Origin: Geomicrobium sp. JCM 19038 | GTDB taxonomy: Bacteria > Bacillota > Bacilli > Bacillales > Marinococcaceae | Reading direction: 5' to 3' | Assembly: GCF_000698125.1 (NCBI RefSeq) | Contig: NZ_BAXA01000009.1 | Location: forward strand, 1 to 64,000 | DNA: 64,000 nt | Shown: one piece after another, positions 20,228-28,345 of the stretch | Layout: every line of letters starts with the position of its first letter | How positions within the stretch are numbered: position 1 is the stretch's first letter | Translations under genes and position numbers: made by a program | Notes under the pieces: model-generated | What the model saw: the letters and a program-made list of their open reading frames with translations, nothing else | What the model was told of the DNA's origin: nothing | The model's database searches: none

Positions 20228-20503
20228 ATGTACGTCCTTAAAACGCGGTAGTTAGCCATTCATTTCTTTATTGGAGGATCAATCGTACTGCTCGCTTCAA
20301 TTGTTTTACACATTGGTCTTATTTTAATTAATGCAATTTTCATTAGTAATTCTGTTGATGCAGTCGGAGCACAGCAAATCATCGATTCGACATGGAATCA
20401 ATTTGGGAATTTGATGACTGGATCAATCGTGTTATTTGCATTTGGTAGTGTCTGTATGTTGGGAGGCGTAGTTATAGAAATCATTGATTGTGTAAGAACG
20501 TAG
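20228..20503 (+). pseudogene. Broken small two-TM membrane protein gene
   Basis: From 20252 to the TAG at 20501 an open frame encodes two hydrophobic helices (FIGGSIVLLASIVLHIGLIL and MTGSIVLFAFGSVCMLGGVV). The only good start in frame is ATG 20228, with GGAAGG 5 nt upstream, but a TAG interrupts at codon 8 (20249-20251). An indel in the first codons would explain this, as in other genes here. I do not recognise the family. Confidence 0.45.
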
Positions 20504-20647
20504 GGAATTGGGTGCATGACTCTCAAGTAAATGATTAAAGCACATGACGGATGTATTGCTCCTTTTCAAAGCTTCTAAGCCCAGAACATTCTCATTTGCA
20601 TTTATCTTATAAAATGAAAGGGTAGTCGAGATTAGGAGGTTGAGTGA

Positions 20648-21403
20648 ATGAGTGATTCAAGTAGTAATACGAGTCGTACAATCGCGCTGTTTGATTGTGA
20701 TTATCATAAGTTTGATGAGCACTTAGAATTTTATACCGCGCTTGGTTTTGATATTGTGTATTATCAAAAGGCTCCTTATCGGTATGCGTCAGTGAAGATG
20801 GGTGGTCTTACGGAGATCGGTTTCTATGGTGCGCGGAACGATCGTGAAGGCATTAACCGTGGTGGGTGTTACGTTGACGTTCCAGATGTACGTGAAGTTT
20901 ATGAACAATTGCGTGCCAATCTCAAAGCCTATTACGGACGAATTCCAGTTAAAGGGACGCCTCGAATCTCTCGACTGAACAAAACGGCCGAAGATTGGCG
21001 TGTAAACATTACAGATCTTAATGAGAATACGATCATCATCGGTGAGAGCTTAGGCGATTCAACAACATTAATGCAACGAGAAGAGGCCCGTGTAAAAGCC
21101 TTACAGTCGAAGTTTGAGAAGCTTTACGCCTCTGCGTACCGTTTTGCATACTCCAAAGAAGATTATTTTGCCGCCCGCAATACGTTAGAAGTTGCGTTTA
21201 ATAAGTATGTGAATGATGGGTCGGACGAATATGTCGTAAAAGCGAGAGTGTTGCAAGCAGAAGTTTTTGATGCTTTAAATCAACGTGATCGAGCGATAGA
21301 AGCAATAACATTGGCTAAAGAAATTGTTGTGTCAGAACTTGAACAAGCTGCACTCAGAACAACGTATGAGCGATTGAGAGAGCTGGAGCAAGAAGACATC
21401 TAG
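20648..21403 (+). CDS. VOC/glyoxalase-like protein with helical C-terminal half
   Basis: Residues 1-130 follow the betaalphabetabetabeta pattern of the vicinal oxygen chelate superfamily (IALFDCDYHKFDEHLEFYTA, then MGGLTEIGFYG and GGCYVDVPDVREVYEQL). Residues 140-251 are helical and TPR-like (EDYFAARNTLEVAFNKYV, RVLQAEVFDALNQRDRAIEA). TTAGGAGG lies 8 nt before ATG 20648. The usual metal-ligand pattern is not clear, so it may be a binding protein. Stand-alone gene; function unknown. Confidence 0.65.
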   Translation: MSDSSSNTSRTIALFDCDYHKFDEHLEFYTALGFDIVYYQKAPYRYASVKMGGLTEIGFYGARNDREGINRGGCYVDVPDVREVYEQLRANLKAYYGRIPVKGTPRISRLNKTAEDWRVNITDLNENTIIIGESLGDSTTLMQREEARVKALQSKFEKLYASAYRFAYSKEDYFAARNTLEVAFNKYVNDGSDEYVVKARVLQAEVFDALNQRDRAIEAITLAKEIVVSELEQAALRTTYERLRELEQEDI

Positions 21404-21420
21404 GTTTAGATGTCTTTTTA
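21394..21420 (+). terminator. Terminator overlapping the end of the VOC-like gene
   Basis: AGACATCT (21394-21401, spanning the last sense codons and the start of the stop) pairs with AGATGTCT (21408-21415), then T5. Confidence 0.75.
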
Positions 21421-21510
21421 CTAAGGTACAATTTTCCCCGTTGTATGGCCTCGCATTGTCTCCCTATCAAAAAAGAGATATAGTGTGGAGAGGAATAATG
21501 GAGGATTCAT

Positions 21511-21684
21511 ATGGTACGTTTTTATCTTAGTTCGTTTTTCGTATACTTGCTGATCGTCATCTTATTAGTTGCATTTGGTGCCCCGTGGTTTGTAGCGGTT
21601 GGTTTTCTATTTTTAGCTGGATTGCAGCTTTTTCATTTTTTCGATTATCGGAAGCAACAATCTAAAGCGTCTAAAAGCCGCTAA
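21511..21684 (+). CDS. 57-residue two-TM membrane protein
   Basis: Small protein starting MVRFYLSSFFVYLLIVILL, with a second hydrophobic helix (WFVAVGFLFLAGLQLFHFF) and a basic end (DYRKQQSKASKSR). ATG 21511 has GGAGG 6 nt upstream, which makes translation likely. No homology recognised. It is followed by the candidate small RNA gene on the same strand. Confidence 0.6.
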   Translation: MVRFYLSSFFVYLLIVILLVAFGAPWFVAVGFLFLAGLQLFHFFDYRKQQSKASKSR

Positions 21685-21751
21685 GGTCTACTGTGTTTAG
21701 GGTAGAAAGATGTCGAGAAAATAGAGAAACAATTTAAATTCCAAAAAATGC

Positions 21752-21781
21752 TAGACAAATGAAAGCGCTATCATCTACAAT
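21752..21781 (+). promoter_or_regulatory. Promoter overlapped by a perfect cre site
   Basis: TAGACA (21752-21757) and TACAAT (21776-21781) are 18 bp apart. The spacer contains the 15-bp cre ATGAAAGCGCTATCA (21759-21773), which matches the WTGNAANCGNWNNCW consensus at every fixed position. A CcpA site between -35 and -10 predicts repression when sugar is abundant. Confidence 0.6.
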
Positions 21782-21787
21782 GAAGTT

Positions 21788-21875
21788 GGGTAGAACAACA
21801 ATCGTGGTTGTTTCGGCACTTGGCGTAGGCGGGGCCAGTGCTATGTAGGCAATGCTTAGGCATTGTCTTTTTATT
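21788..21875 (+). ncRNA. Candidate CcpA-repressed small RNA, about 88 nt
   Basis: From the predicted start near 21788 to a terminator, the sequence folds into three consecutive hairpins. AACAAC (21794-21799) pairs with GTTGTT (21807-21812). GCACT-GGC (21816-21824, one bulged T) pairs with GCC-AGTGC (21834-21841). CAATGC (21850-21855) pairs with GCATTG (21860-21865) before a T-rich tail. No ribosome binding site or sizeable frame is inside it. A 22-codon frame from 21780 would begin upstream of the predicted start. Its placement, structure and cre control resemble carbon-regulated sRNAs such as RsaI in concept, but no sequence similarity is claimed. Confidence 0.45.
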
Positions 21876-21907
21876 TAGCCTCATAGGTCGCACTTTAGGC
21901 TGAGCGT

Positions 21908-22228
21908 TTAGAGATCAACTTCTTCCCAGCTCTTTACATACGTGCGTTTTGTTTCTAAGCGAAGCGTGGCACCTTCTCGTAATGGTGCACTGGCTGTGAA
22001 CGTGACTTCACGCTCTTCGCCGTCTTCAGTGGATCCTGTCAACGTGTATTCCACTCGGCCGCTTCCAAGTTCTTCACCTTCACCCTCCACGATCACGTAT
22101 ACATCTTCTTCTGGTACAAAAGGGTTTAGTTGATCGGCAAATTCATGTTGAACGAGCATCGTAAATAAGAAGATAAGTCCTACGGTTGCTGTTACGATCG
22201 TCAAAATTATAATCAGTGCTTTACGCAT
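21908..22228 (-). CDS. YxeA-family secreted/membrane-anchored protein (DUF1093)
   Basis: 106 residues with an N-terminal hydrophobic anchor or signal (MRKALIIILTIVTATVGLIF) followed by a small beta-rich domain: DVYVIVEGEGEELGSGRVEY, REVTFTASAPLREGATLRL, and the typical ending YVKSWEEVDL. This matches the YxeA/DUF1093 pattern, whose role is unknown. A GAGGTGATTAAATG start context is present. It is convergent with the candidate small RNA. Confidence 0.75.
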   Translation of the reverse strand: MRKALIIILTIVTATVGLIFLFTMLVQHEFADQLNPFVPEEDVYVIVEGEGEELGSGRVEYTLTGSTEDGEEREVTFTASAPLREGATLRLETKRTYVKSWEEVDL

Positions 22229-22331
22229 TTAATCACCTCTGTGATCAGTCTAATGCGCGGGCGAATAAGGAACCATTGCTTTCCCTTTCATGACTCTTAC
22301 AAAGTTGTACGAATCCATACCGTTAGCAGGA

Positions 22332-22355
22332 AACTTCGACAGCACTATCGAAGTT
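22332..22355. promoter_or_regulatory. Perfect 8-bp inverted repeat upstream of the adenine-deaminase-like gene
   Basis: AACTTCGA (22332-22339) and TCGAAGTT (22348-22355) are exact mirror arms with an 8-nt gap, 36 nt before the start codon. Candidate operator or 5'-leader hairpin; the binding protein is unknown. Confidence 0.5.
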
Positions 22356-22390
22356 AATACATAGACGAAGAGTTAGTGAAAGGTGATTTT

Positions 22391-24103
22391 ATGGCAAACC
22401 AAACATACTCCAAAGAGGTATTGCAACAACAAGTAAATGTGCTGGATTTGAAAGAAGTACCATCACTATTATTAAAAAATGTTACGTATTTGCATTCTTA
22501 TTTACATACATGGATGAAAGGCAACATCTGGATTTACGGAGAGCGCATTGTGTACGTAGGTAAAGAAATCCCAGAGGATGCTTCGAATATTATGGATTGC
22601 TCAGACATGGTTGCTGTCCCCGGTTACATTGAACCTCATGCCCACCCATTCCAGTTGTATAATCCTGTTTCTCTTGCTCATCAAGCCGCTCAATTTGGGA
22701 CGACGACGCTAATTTGTGATAATCTCTCATTTTTACTCGGATTATCAACTGAAGAAGCTCATCGTCTGTTAGACGAACTCCGTTCCTTGCCGAGCACGTT
22801 ATTTTGGTGGAGTCGATTCGACGCACAGTCGCTGTTAAACGATGAAGCGTCAATGTTTACGGATGAGTCTGTGAAAACCTGGCTTGATCACCCTCTTGTC
22901 GTTCAAGGCGGAGAATTAACAGGCTGGCCCAGACTACTTCAAGGTGATGACAATATGCATGCGTGGGTGCGCTATGCAAAAGAAAACAAAAAGCGAATGG
23001 AAGGACACTTTCCTGGCGCATCAGAAAAAACATTAGCGAAACTGATGTTGTTAGGGGCTGAAAGCGATCACGAGGCGATGACTGCCGATGAAGTAATCAC
23101 TCGACTTTCTCAAGGCTACTATGTGACGTTACGAGATTCATCAATTCGTCCAGATCTTGAAACGATTCTCGTACAATTACTAGATAAAGGGATCGATCGA
23201 TTCGATCGATTATTTATGACGACGGATGGCTCACACCCGTTCTATTATGAACATGGAATGTCAAACGTCCTCATTAAAAAAGCCATTGATTTAGGGGTCC
23301 CAATTATTGATGCGTACCACATGGCGAGTGACAACATTGCTCGTTATTATGGCATGGATCATTCATATGGAAACATTGCAACCGGTCGGGTCGCTAACAT
23401 CAATCTATTATCTAGCAAAGTAGAACCGACTCCTGTGCATGTAATCGCAAAAGGAACAGTGGTCCGTAACAACGAAGAAGACAGCAACATGCCAAAAATG
23501 CCGAGTCTGAAATTAGAATGGCAACTAACAGAAGAAGACTTTCAATTTGCAAGTCAAGCGGGAATGCATCTAGTCAACAACGTCATCGCGAAACCTTACG
23601 TATCCGAACAAGATTTATCAGTGAATCAACTATCACAAGAACAAGATGAATGCTTGCTCATGATGGTTGCAAGAGACGGGAGTTGGCGCTTAAATACGGT
23701 CGTAAAAGGTTTTGCACAGATTGATGGACTTGCTAGCTCCTATTCTGGAACTGGAGATGTGCTTCTCATCGGTAAATGCCGACAAAGTATGATTCGAGCA
23801 TTTAATCGGGTGAAAGAACAAGCAGGTGGAATTGTAATCGTTCAAGGAGGAGAGATTCGTGCAGAGATTCAGTTGCCAATTTTTGGCAGCATGAGTCAAA
23901 AACCTTTTAATCAAGTCATTGCAGAGGAACGAGAAATCATTCAAACACTAAAAAACGCAGGATATGCGTTTCACGATCCTGCGTTTACGTTGCTTTTCTT
24001 AACAGCGACACATTTACCTTTCGTGCGCATTACGCAAAAAGGGTTAATCGACGTGAAAAATCAAGAAGTCATAATTTCTCCTGTAATAAGAAAAGGATTC
24101 TAG
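22391..24103 (+). CDS. Adenine-deaminase-like amidohydrolase (YerA type)
   Basis: 570-residue member of the adenine deaminase branch of the amidohydrolase superfamily. Metal motif GYIEPHAHPFQ lies near residue 80. Other blocks are GGELTGWPRL, EGHFPGASEKTLAKLMLLGA, LRDSSIRPD, FMTTDGSHPF and the C-terminal ATHLPFVRITQKGLIDV. The family converts adenine to hypoxanthine, but YerA-type proteins are diverged and their activity is not certain. ATG 22391 is chosen because AAAGGTGA lies 4-5 nt upstream; GTG 22376 is an alternative. The stop overlaps the end of a small convergent gene. Confidence 0.85.
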   Translation: MANQTYSKEVLQQQVNVLDLKEVPSLLLKNVTYLHSYLHTWMKGNIWIYGERIVYVGKEIPEDASNIMDCSDMVAVPGYIEPHAHPFQLYNPVSLAHQAAQFGTTTLICDNLSFLLGLSTEEAHRLLDELRSLPSTLFWWSRFDAQSLLNDEASMFTDESVKTWLDHPLVVQGGELTGWPRLLQGDDNMHAWVRYAKENKKRMEGHFPGASEKTLAKLMLLGAESDHEAMTADEVITRLSQGYYVTLRDSSIRPDLETILVQLLDKGIDRFDRLFMTTDGSHPFYYEHGMSNVLIKKAIDLGVPIIDAYHMASDNIARYYGMDHSYGNIATGRVANINLLSSKVEPTPVHVIAKGTVVRNNEEDSNMPKMPSLKLEWQLTEEDFQFASQAGMHLVNNVIAKPYVSEQDLSVNQLSQEQDECLLMMVARDGSWRLNTVVKGFAQIDGLASSYSGTGDVLLIGKCRQSMIRAFNRVKEQAGGIVIVQGGEIRAEIQLPIFGSMSQKPFNQVIAEEREIIQTLKNAGYAFHDPAFTLLFLTATHLPFVRITQKGLIDVKNQEVIISPVIRKGF

Positions 24104-24279
24104 CGATGATGTAATTGCTGGATTTGCTGTTTTAATTCGTCATTTTGCATCATTAAGTCTTTGTTCTGTTCAATAATAATCTTATCATTTTGCTCAATAA
24201 TGCGTTTGTTTTGATTCTGAATACGATAATTTTGTACATAGAATATAATGCAAAAGGTTAGAAAAATAAGTACGAGCAT
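24100..24279 (-). CDS. 59-residue single-TM protein with coiled-coil tail
   Basis: One N-terminal membrane helix (MLVLIFLTFCIIFYVQNY) is followed by an Asn/Gln/Lys-rich heptad region (NKRIIEQNDKIIIEQNKDLM, then ELKQQIQQLHHR). AGGAGG lies 11 nt before ATG 24279. Its stop overlaps the stop of the convergent deaminase-like gene by 3 nt. Gene-like by ribosome binding site and composition; no known family recognised. Confidence 0.6.
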   Translation of the reverse strand: MLVLIFLTFCIIFYVQNYRIQNQNKRIIEQNDKIIIEQNKDLMMQNDELKQQIQQLHHR

Positions 24280-24464
24280 GGGCTATCGAACCTCCTAAAA
24301 CAAATAAAGGTATAGTATAACAAATGTAAGGCTCTTTGTTGGAAAGATTGAGATATTTGTCGCTATTTGTCGAGTTCTAAAATTAAAAGAGCCGTCCCGA
24401 TCACTTCATATGCTATAATTAAGACACGCATAGTAATGTATGAACGGGAACGGAGGTAAGGGTA

Positions 24465-24677
24465 ATGAAGTATCCAAATTATATGATGCTCATTATGGCT
24501 TTATCTGCAGTGATGGCAATGGTCTATGATAGCGATGCATTTTACTCCATCTGGGCACTATCCATCTTTGTTTTTTCAGGGGCTTCAGCATTCTCGGTTC
24601 GTAATACAAAAAAGGTATTTTTATGGATTCCAATCGTCGTGTTATCGGTCGTTGGACTCGTTATCACATTTCTTTAA
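24465..24677 (+). CDS. 70-residue small membrane protein
   Basis: Three short hydrophobic segments (YMMLIMALSAVMAMVY, FYSIWALSIFVFSGASAF, VFLWIPIVVLSVVGLVITFL) separated by a basic turn. GGAGGTAAGGGTA precedes ATG 24465, and a terminator follows. It resembles the small DUF3953-like membrane proteins in layout, but I cannot assign a family firmly. Confidence 0.65.
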   Translation: MKYPNYMMLIMALSAVMAMVYDSDAFYSIWALSIFVFSGASAFSVRNTKKVFLWIPIVVLSVVGLVITFL

Positions 24678-24683
24678 TAGCAG

Positions 24684-24718
24684 GAACTGTTCTTATCAAT
24701 AAGGGCAGTTCTTTTTTT
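24684..24718 (+). terminator. Terminator of the 70-residue membrane protein gene
   Basis: GAACTG (24684-24689) pairs with CAGTTC (24706-24711), with inner TTAT/ATAA pairing, followed by T7. Confidence 0.8.
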
Positions 24719-24721
24719 ATG

Positions 24722-24759
24722 ATCTTTTAAACCCCCAACCGTTTTAAGAGGCTGGGGGT
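24722..24759 (-). terminator. Terminator of the sco - two-component operon
   Basis: On the minus strand ACCCCCA (24759-24753) pairs with TGGGGGT (24737-24731) and runs into TTTAAAAG. Confidence 0.65.
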
Positions 24760-24763
24760 GTAT

Positions 24764-25377
24764 TTACGTGATACTCTGTTCAATATCCTCCATGAGTAAT
24801 TCCATGTCTTCATTGCCAAGGCCATCATAACTGCGAACGACTTGGCCTTGTTCATTAATTAGAAAAAAATTCGTCGTGTGGAGAATATCCGGATCTTCGG
24901 GATCATTTAAGACCGTAGATTGAAAAGAATTAAGCATCAAGTTTTCAATTTCTTTCTCGGAATATCCGGTTAAGAATTGCCAATTCGTTTCATCAACATC
25001 GTAACGATCCATATATTGAGTGAGTACGTCAGGAGTATCGTGATTGGGATCAACGGTAAAAGAGACGAATTGGAGATCAAGATTACGAGATTCAGCTTTC
25101 TCTTGGATTTCCACTAAATGTGGAGTCATGAGATTGCAAATGGTAGGGCAACTCGTAAAAATGACATTCGCGATCCAGTAGGAGCCCTCATAATCCTCAT
25201 TAGAAATAACATCTTCGGATTGATTGATATATGAAAATGGTTCTACAGTTAAGTTCTGATTCGTTAGATCACGACCAATTAGATCTGATTCGTTTGACGA
25301 TTGATACAACCAGTTGCAACCGCTGATCATGCAAATAGCGTACATACACTTAGCGTGTATACGAGTCGTTTCATCAT
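24764..25377 (-). CDS. Sco1/SenC-family copper chaperone lipoprotein (frameshifted in signal peptide)
   Basis: Sco proteins deliver copper to the CuA site of cytochrome c oxidase outside the membrane. The thioredoxin-like domain shows the metal-binding TSCPTIC and the distal His in DILHTTNFFLI, plus FTVDPNHDTPDVL. The N-terminus reads MMKRLVYTLSVCTLFA in one frame and ISGCNWLYQS in the next. One added T at 25329 joins them into a lipoprotein signal with lipobox ISGC, for 204 residues. It lies downstream of a sensor kinase and regulator on the same strand and near a divergent YtkA-like lipoprotein, suggesting a copper or oxidase assembly locus. Confidence 0.85.
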
Positions 25378-25403
25378 TAAACTCACGCCTTTCGTGATGG
25401 AAA

Positions 25404-26818
25404 TTACGAACTTACCTCATCAAAGATATACTCTGGTAAGTCAATATGAACAGTCGTACCGACGTGTAAGGTAGATTCAATGGTCAATACTCCGTGGTGT
25501 TTCTTGATGATTTCTTCGACAATGGCAAGTCCTAATCCCGTGCCCCATCAGTCCGTGTTCTTGCGTCGTTCACCCGATAAAAACGATCTTTAATATACGC
25601 CAATTGATCTTTTGGAATGCCTACGCCTTCGTCTTGAATCGTGAGACGATAGTGTTGGTCTTTCCAGGGGATCAATGATACGTAAATTGTCGTAGCAGGG
25701 TTAGAATAGTGAATGGCATTATCCAGTAAGTTACGAACGACTTGCTCAAGGCGTTTGGCATCACCAGTAATGATTGCAGCATCATCTAGGTTTCGCTGAA
25801 TTTGAATGTTATGACGGTTTGCCGTAATTTCCATACGTGTAATAAGGTCATGTACGATTTCAGCAAACGCGACAGGTTCTTGCTCAATCGTATACGTAAC
25901 ACTTTGAAGCTTCGTTAAATCAAGAAGATCATTCGTGAGGTGTAACATTGATTCAGTTTCCGATTGGATAATCGTAATTCCCGTCTTTTGATCAACGACA
26001 TTTTTCTCAATAGCTTCTGCATAGCCTTTAATATAGCTAAGAGGCGTTCGAAGCTCGTGAGACACGTTACCGATAAAGGTTCTACGAGTTTTCTCTTCTT
26101 CTTCCAATGTTTGTGCTAAATAATTTAATGATTCACCTAAGCGTTTCAACTCAATTGAACGCGGTTGATGATGTACGCGTTCCTGGAATTTTCCTTCGGC
26201 CATCTTTAGAGCTGTATGCTGCATTTGTTGAATCGGCTTAATAGCTTCTAAGGAGATTACCCTCCCTGTCACAATTAACAGTGCAATGACGATCGCGAGT
26301 AAGAGTAACGCAAGTACACGTAATTCACCTAGCGGTTCGTACACACTAGCTAACGGTTGAGAGAGAAGAATCACACCAGTGAGTTCTTGGTTTTCATTGA
26401 GCGGAACCGCTACACCGAGAATCTCTTGATCGTAACTAGGGTGATTTCGTAACATCACGACTGTTTCACCCGATTCAAGCGCTTGTCTCTCCGTTGCATC
26501 AACGAAATCAAGGTGAATGCCACCGTTGTCCGAATTGCCTTCTGAAATTAGAGGGTGCTCGTCTGTAAGAAAAGCAACATCAGCACCTAAGCTTTGGTCG
26601 GTCCACTGTACTCGCCATAAAAACGCACTCTCTGAGTCATAATTATGATAGACACTTTGCAATTCCTCACCAGAAGTCATCAAAGAGTTAATTTGTTCAT
26701 CGACATACAGTCGTTCATATAAAAACGAAATCACATACATACCTACAAAAACAATGGTTATAAAAAGTATTCCTAACGCCAACCAAATGCGAACATGTAA
26801 TGATTTAAATCGTTCCAT
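25404..26818 (-). CDS. Sensor histidine kinase (frameshifted at C-terminus)
   Basis: Membrane sensor with TM1 (residues 11-33), an extracytoplasmic domain of about 135 residues, TM2, HAMP, HisKA with the phospho-accepting His in NVSHELRTPLSYIKGY, and HATPase_c with N-box NLLDNAIHYSNP and DEGVGIP. The frame breaks in the G run mirrored at 25543-25546. GGGGG for GGGG gives RTDGGTGLGLAIVEEI, the G2 box, and 471 residues. Its ATG overlaps the regulator stop (TAATG). The signal is unknown; the Sco and YtkA neighbours suggest copper, redox or respiratory stress. Confidence 0.9.
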
Positions 26819-27495
26819 TAACTTTGAAATTTATAGCCAACTCCCCAAACTGTAGAAATCATATGTTTCGCAGATTTCAGTTTTACCCGAAGTGTTTTAA
26901 CATGTGTATCGACCGTTCTTAGTGTCGATGGTGAACCATCCTTGTCCCATAAAATCTCATGCAAATGCTCTCTAGAAAAAACGTGAGAGGGATGCTCACA
27001 AAGAAAAAGCAACAAGTCGAATTCTTTTTTTGATAAAGAAAGTCGCTCACCATCGACTGTCACAGTTCTAGAATCAACATGGATCATCAAATTCTCAAAA
27101 GACAAGACGTTCTTTTGATTTGAATGTCCAAAACGCCTTAAAACAGCTTGGATTCTTGCCAGCAGTTCCTCAAGTCCAAAAGGTTTTACGATGTAATCAT
27201 CTGCACCGAGCCGAAGTCCGTGTACCCGTTCTTCTTCTTCGCCTCTAGCTGTTAGCATAATAATTGGAATGTCTGATTGTAGACGGATCTCATGACAGAG
27301 CTGAAATCCATCCATGCCAGGCATCATCACATCTAATAACACAAGCTGAATTTTTTGTGTACGAAGAATTTCCAGAGCCTCAACCCCGTTAGAAGCGGTA
27401 ACGACGTCGTAACGTTCAGCTTCAAGTACAGGTTTAATTAGCTCAATTAATTGTTTTTCGTCATCTACGACTAAAATCAACATGTCTTTACTCAA
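26818..27495 (-). CDS. OmpR/PhoB-family response regulator
   Basis: 225 residues. Receiver with acidic pair VVDDE, phospho-Asp in LVLLDVMMPGMDGFQL, Thr in MLTARGEE and Lys in DYIVKPFG. The C-terminal winged HTH contains LSLSKKEFDLLLFLCEH and TVDTHVKTLRVKL, ending VWGVGYKF. First gene of the minus-strand operon with the kinase. A direct repeat in the upstream intergenic region is a candidate target. Confidence 0.92.
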   Translation of the reverse strand: MSKDMLILVVDDEKQLIELIKPVLEAERYDVVTASNGVEALEILRTQKIQLVLLDVMMPGMDGFQLCHEIRLQSDIPIIMLTARGEEEERVHGLRLGADDYIVKPFGLEELLARIQAVLRRFGHSNQKNVLSFENLMIHVDSRTVTVDGERLSLSKKEFDLLLFLCEHPSHVFSREHLHEILWDKDGSPSTLRTVDTHVKTLRVKLKSAKHMISTVWGVGYKFQS

Positions 27496-27598
27496 AATGG
27501 ACCCCCCAGAGCTTCATTTTCCTCTGTATCTTCTTAGTATAGCCAATCCATGATTGTCTCGTACACCGGTCTGTATTTTACGTTAGCATATCGTAAAA

Positions 27599-27615
27599 TT
27601 GTGAAGTAATTGTGA
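27599..27615 (+). promoter_or_regulatory. Direct repeat, candidate response-regulator box
   Basis: TTGTGA at 27599-27604 and again at 27610-27615 have the 11-bp period typical of OmpR-family sites. It lies between the divergent regulator and the YtkA-like gene; an inverted TTTCACAA follows about 55 bp downstream. Confidence 0.4.
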
Positions 27616-27708
27616 GCTTTACGAAACGAAACTTGGAACTTTAAATGGACGAACCTCACGGAAATTTCACAAGTATAGAATAGAGTAAGAGGAAAGGAGT
27701 TGATCGAT

Positions 27709-28200
27709 GTGTTGAAGAGATCCTTAGTAGCCGTTGCAAGTTGTGCAATTCTGTTTGGGTGTTCAAATGAAGAAGTTGATAATAATGCCACGAATGAAAT
27801 GATGGAAATCGTTGAAGTAGACGTATTATTTGATTATGAGTTCGAAGAAACTGGAAATCACGAACTGGCCGTTCGTATAAGTCAAGGCGACGAAGCGATA
27901 GAAAATGCCCAACACGTAGATTTTGAGATTTGGAAGGCAGATGAACGAGCGAATGGTGACATCATCTCCGCATCACACGTTGAGAATGGAGTCTATGAAA
28001 TTAACTACACATTCAATGAAAGTGGTGCCTATTTCGTTCAAACACACGTGACCGCAAAAGGATATCACGTAATGCCACTCAAAGGAATACTCATCGGAGA
28101 TTATACGAAACAAGACCAGTCAAGAATTGAAGAAGGACCAATGGAAGATCGGTCAAATTATGATCATAGTGAGATCGACGCTACAAAAATTGATGGGTGA
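27709..28200 (+). CDS. YtkA-like (FixH-related) lipoprotein
   Basis: Secreted lipoprotein with lipobox LFGC near residue 19, an acidic linker and a YtkA-like immunoglobulin fold: VDVLFDYEFEETGNHELAVR, HVDFEIWKAD, ENGVYEINYTFNESGAYFVQ, HVTAKGYHVMP. The family is associated with copper handling and oxidase assembly. GTG 27709 is chosen: AGGAAAGGAG lies 9 nt upstream. Divergent from the two-component operon that also includes the Sco gene, so probably co-regulated with it. Confidence 0.8.
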   Translation: MLKRSLVAVASCAILFGCSNEEVDNNATNEMMEIVEVDVLFDYEFEETGNHELAVRISQGDEAIENAQHVDFEIWKADERANGDIISASHVENGVYEINYTFNESGAYFVQTHVTAKGYHVMPLKGILIGDYTKQDQSRIEEGPMEDRSNYDHSEIDATKIDG

Positions 28201-28302
28201 ATATCTAGTACAAAAAATGATAAAAGGAGAATGTTCGACGAAGATACCTTCCCTTTAGCAGTGCAATACTTAGTCAACGGGCATATAATTACTTATCAAA
28301 GT

Positions 28303-28339
28303 AAAAACCAGAGGTAGCGAAAGGCTGCCTCTGGTTTTA
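28303..28339. terminator. Bidirectional terminator before the glutathione peroxidase gene
   Basis: AAAACCAGAGG-AGC pairs with GCTGCCTCTGGTTTT around a short loop, between convergent genes. Confidence 0.85.
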
Positions 28340-28345
28340 TATGAA

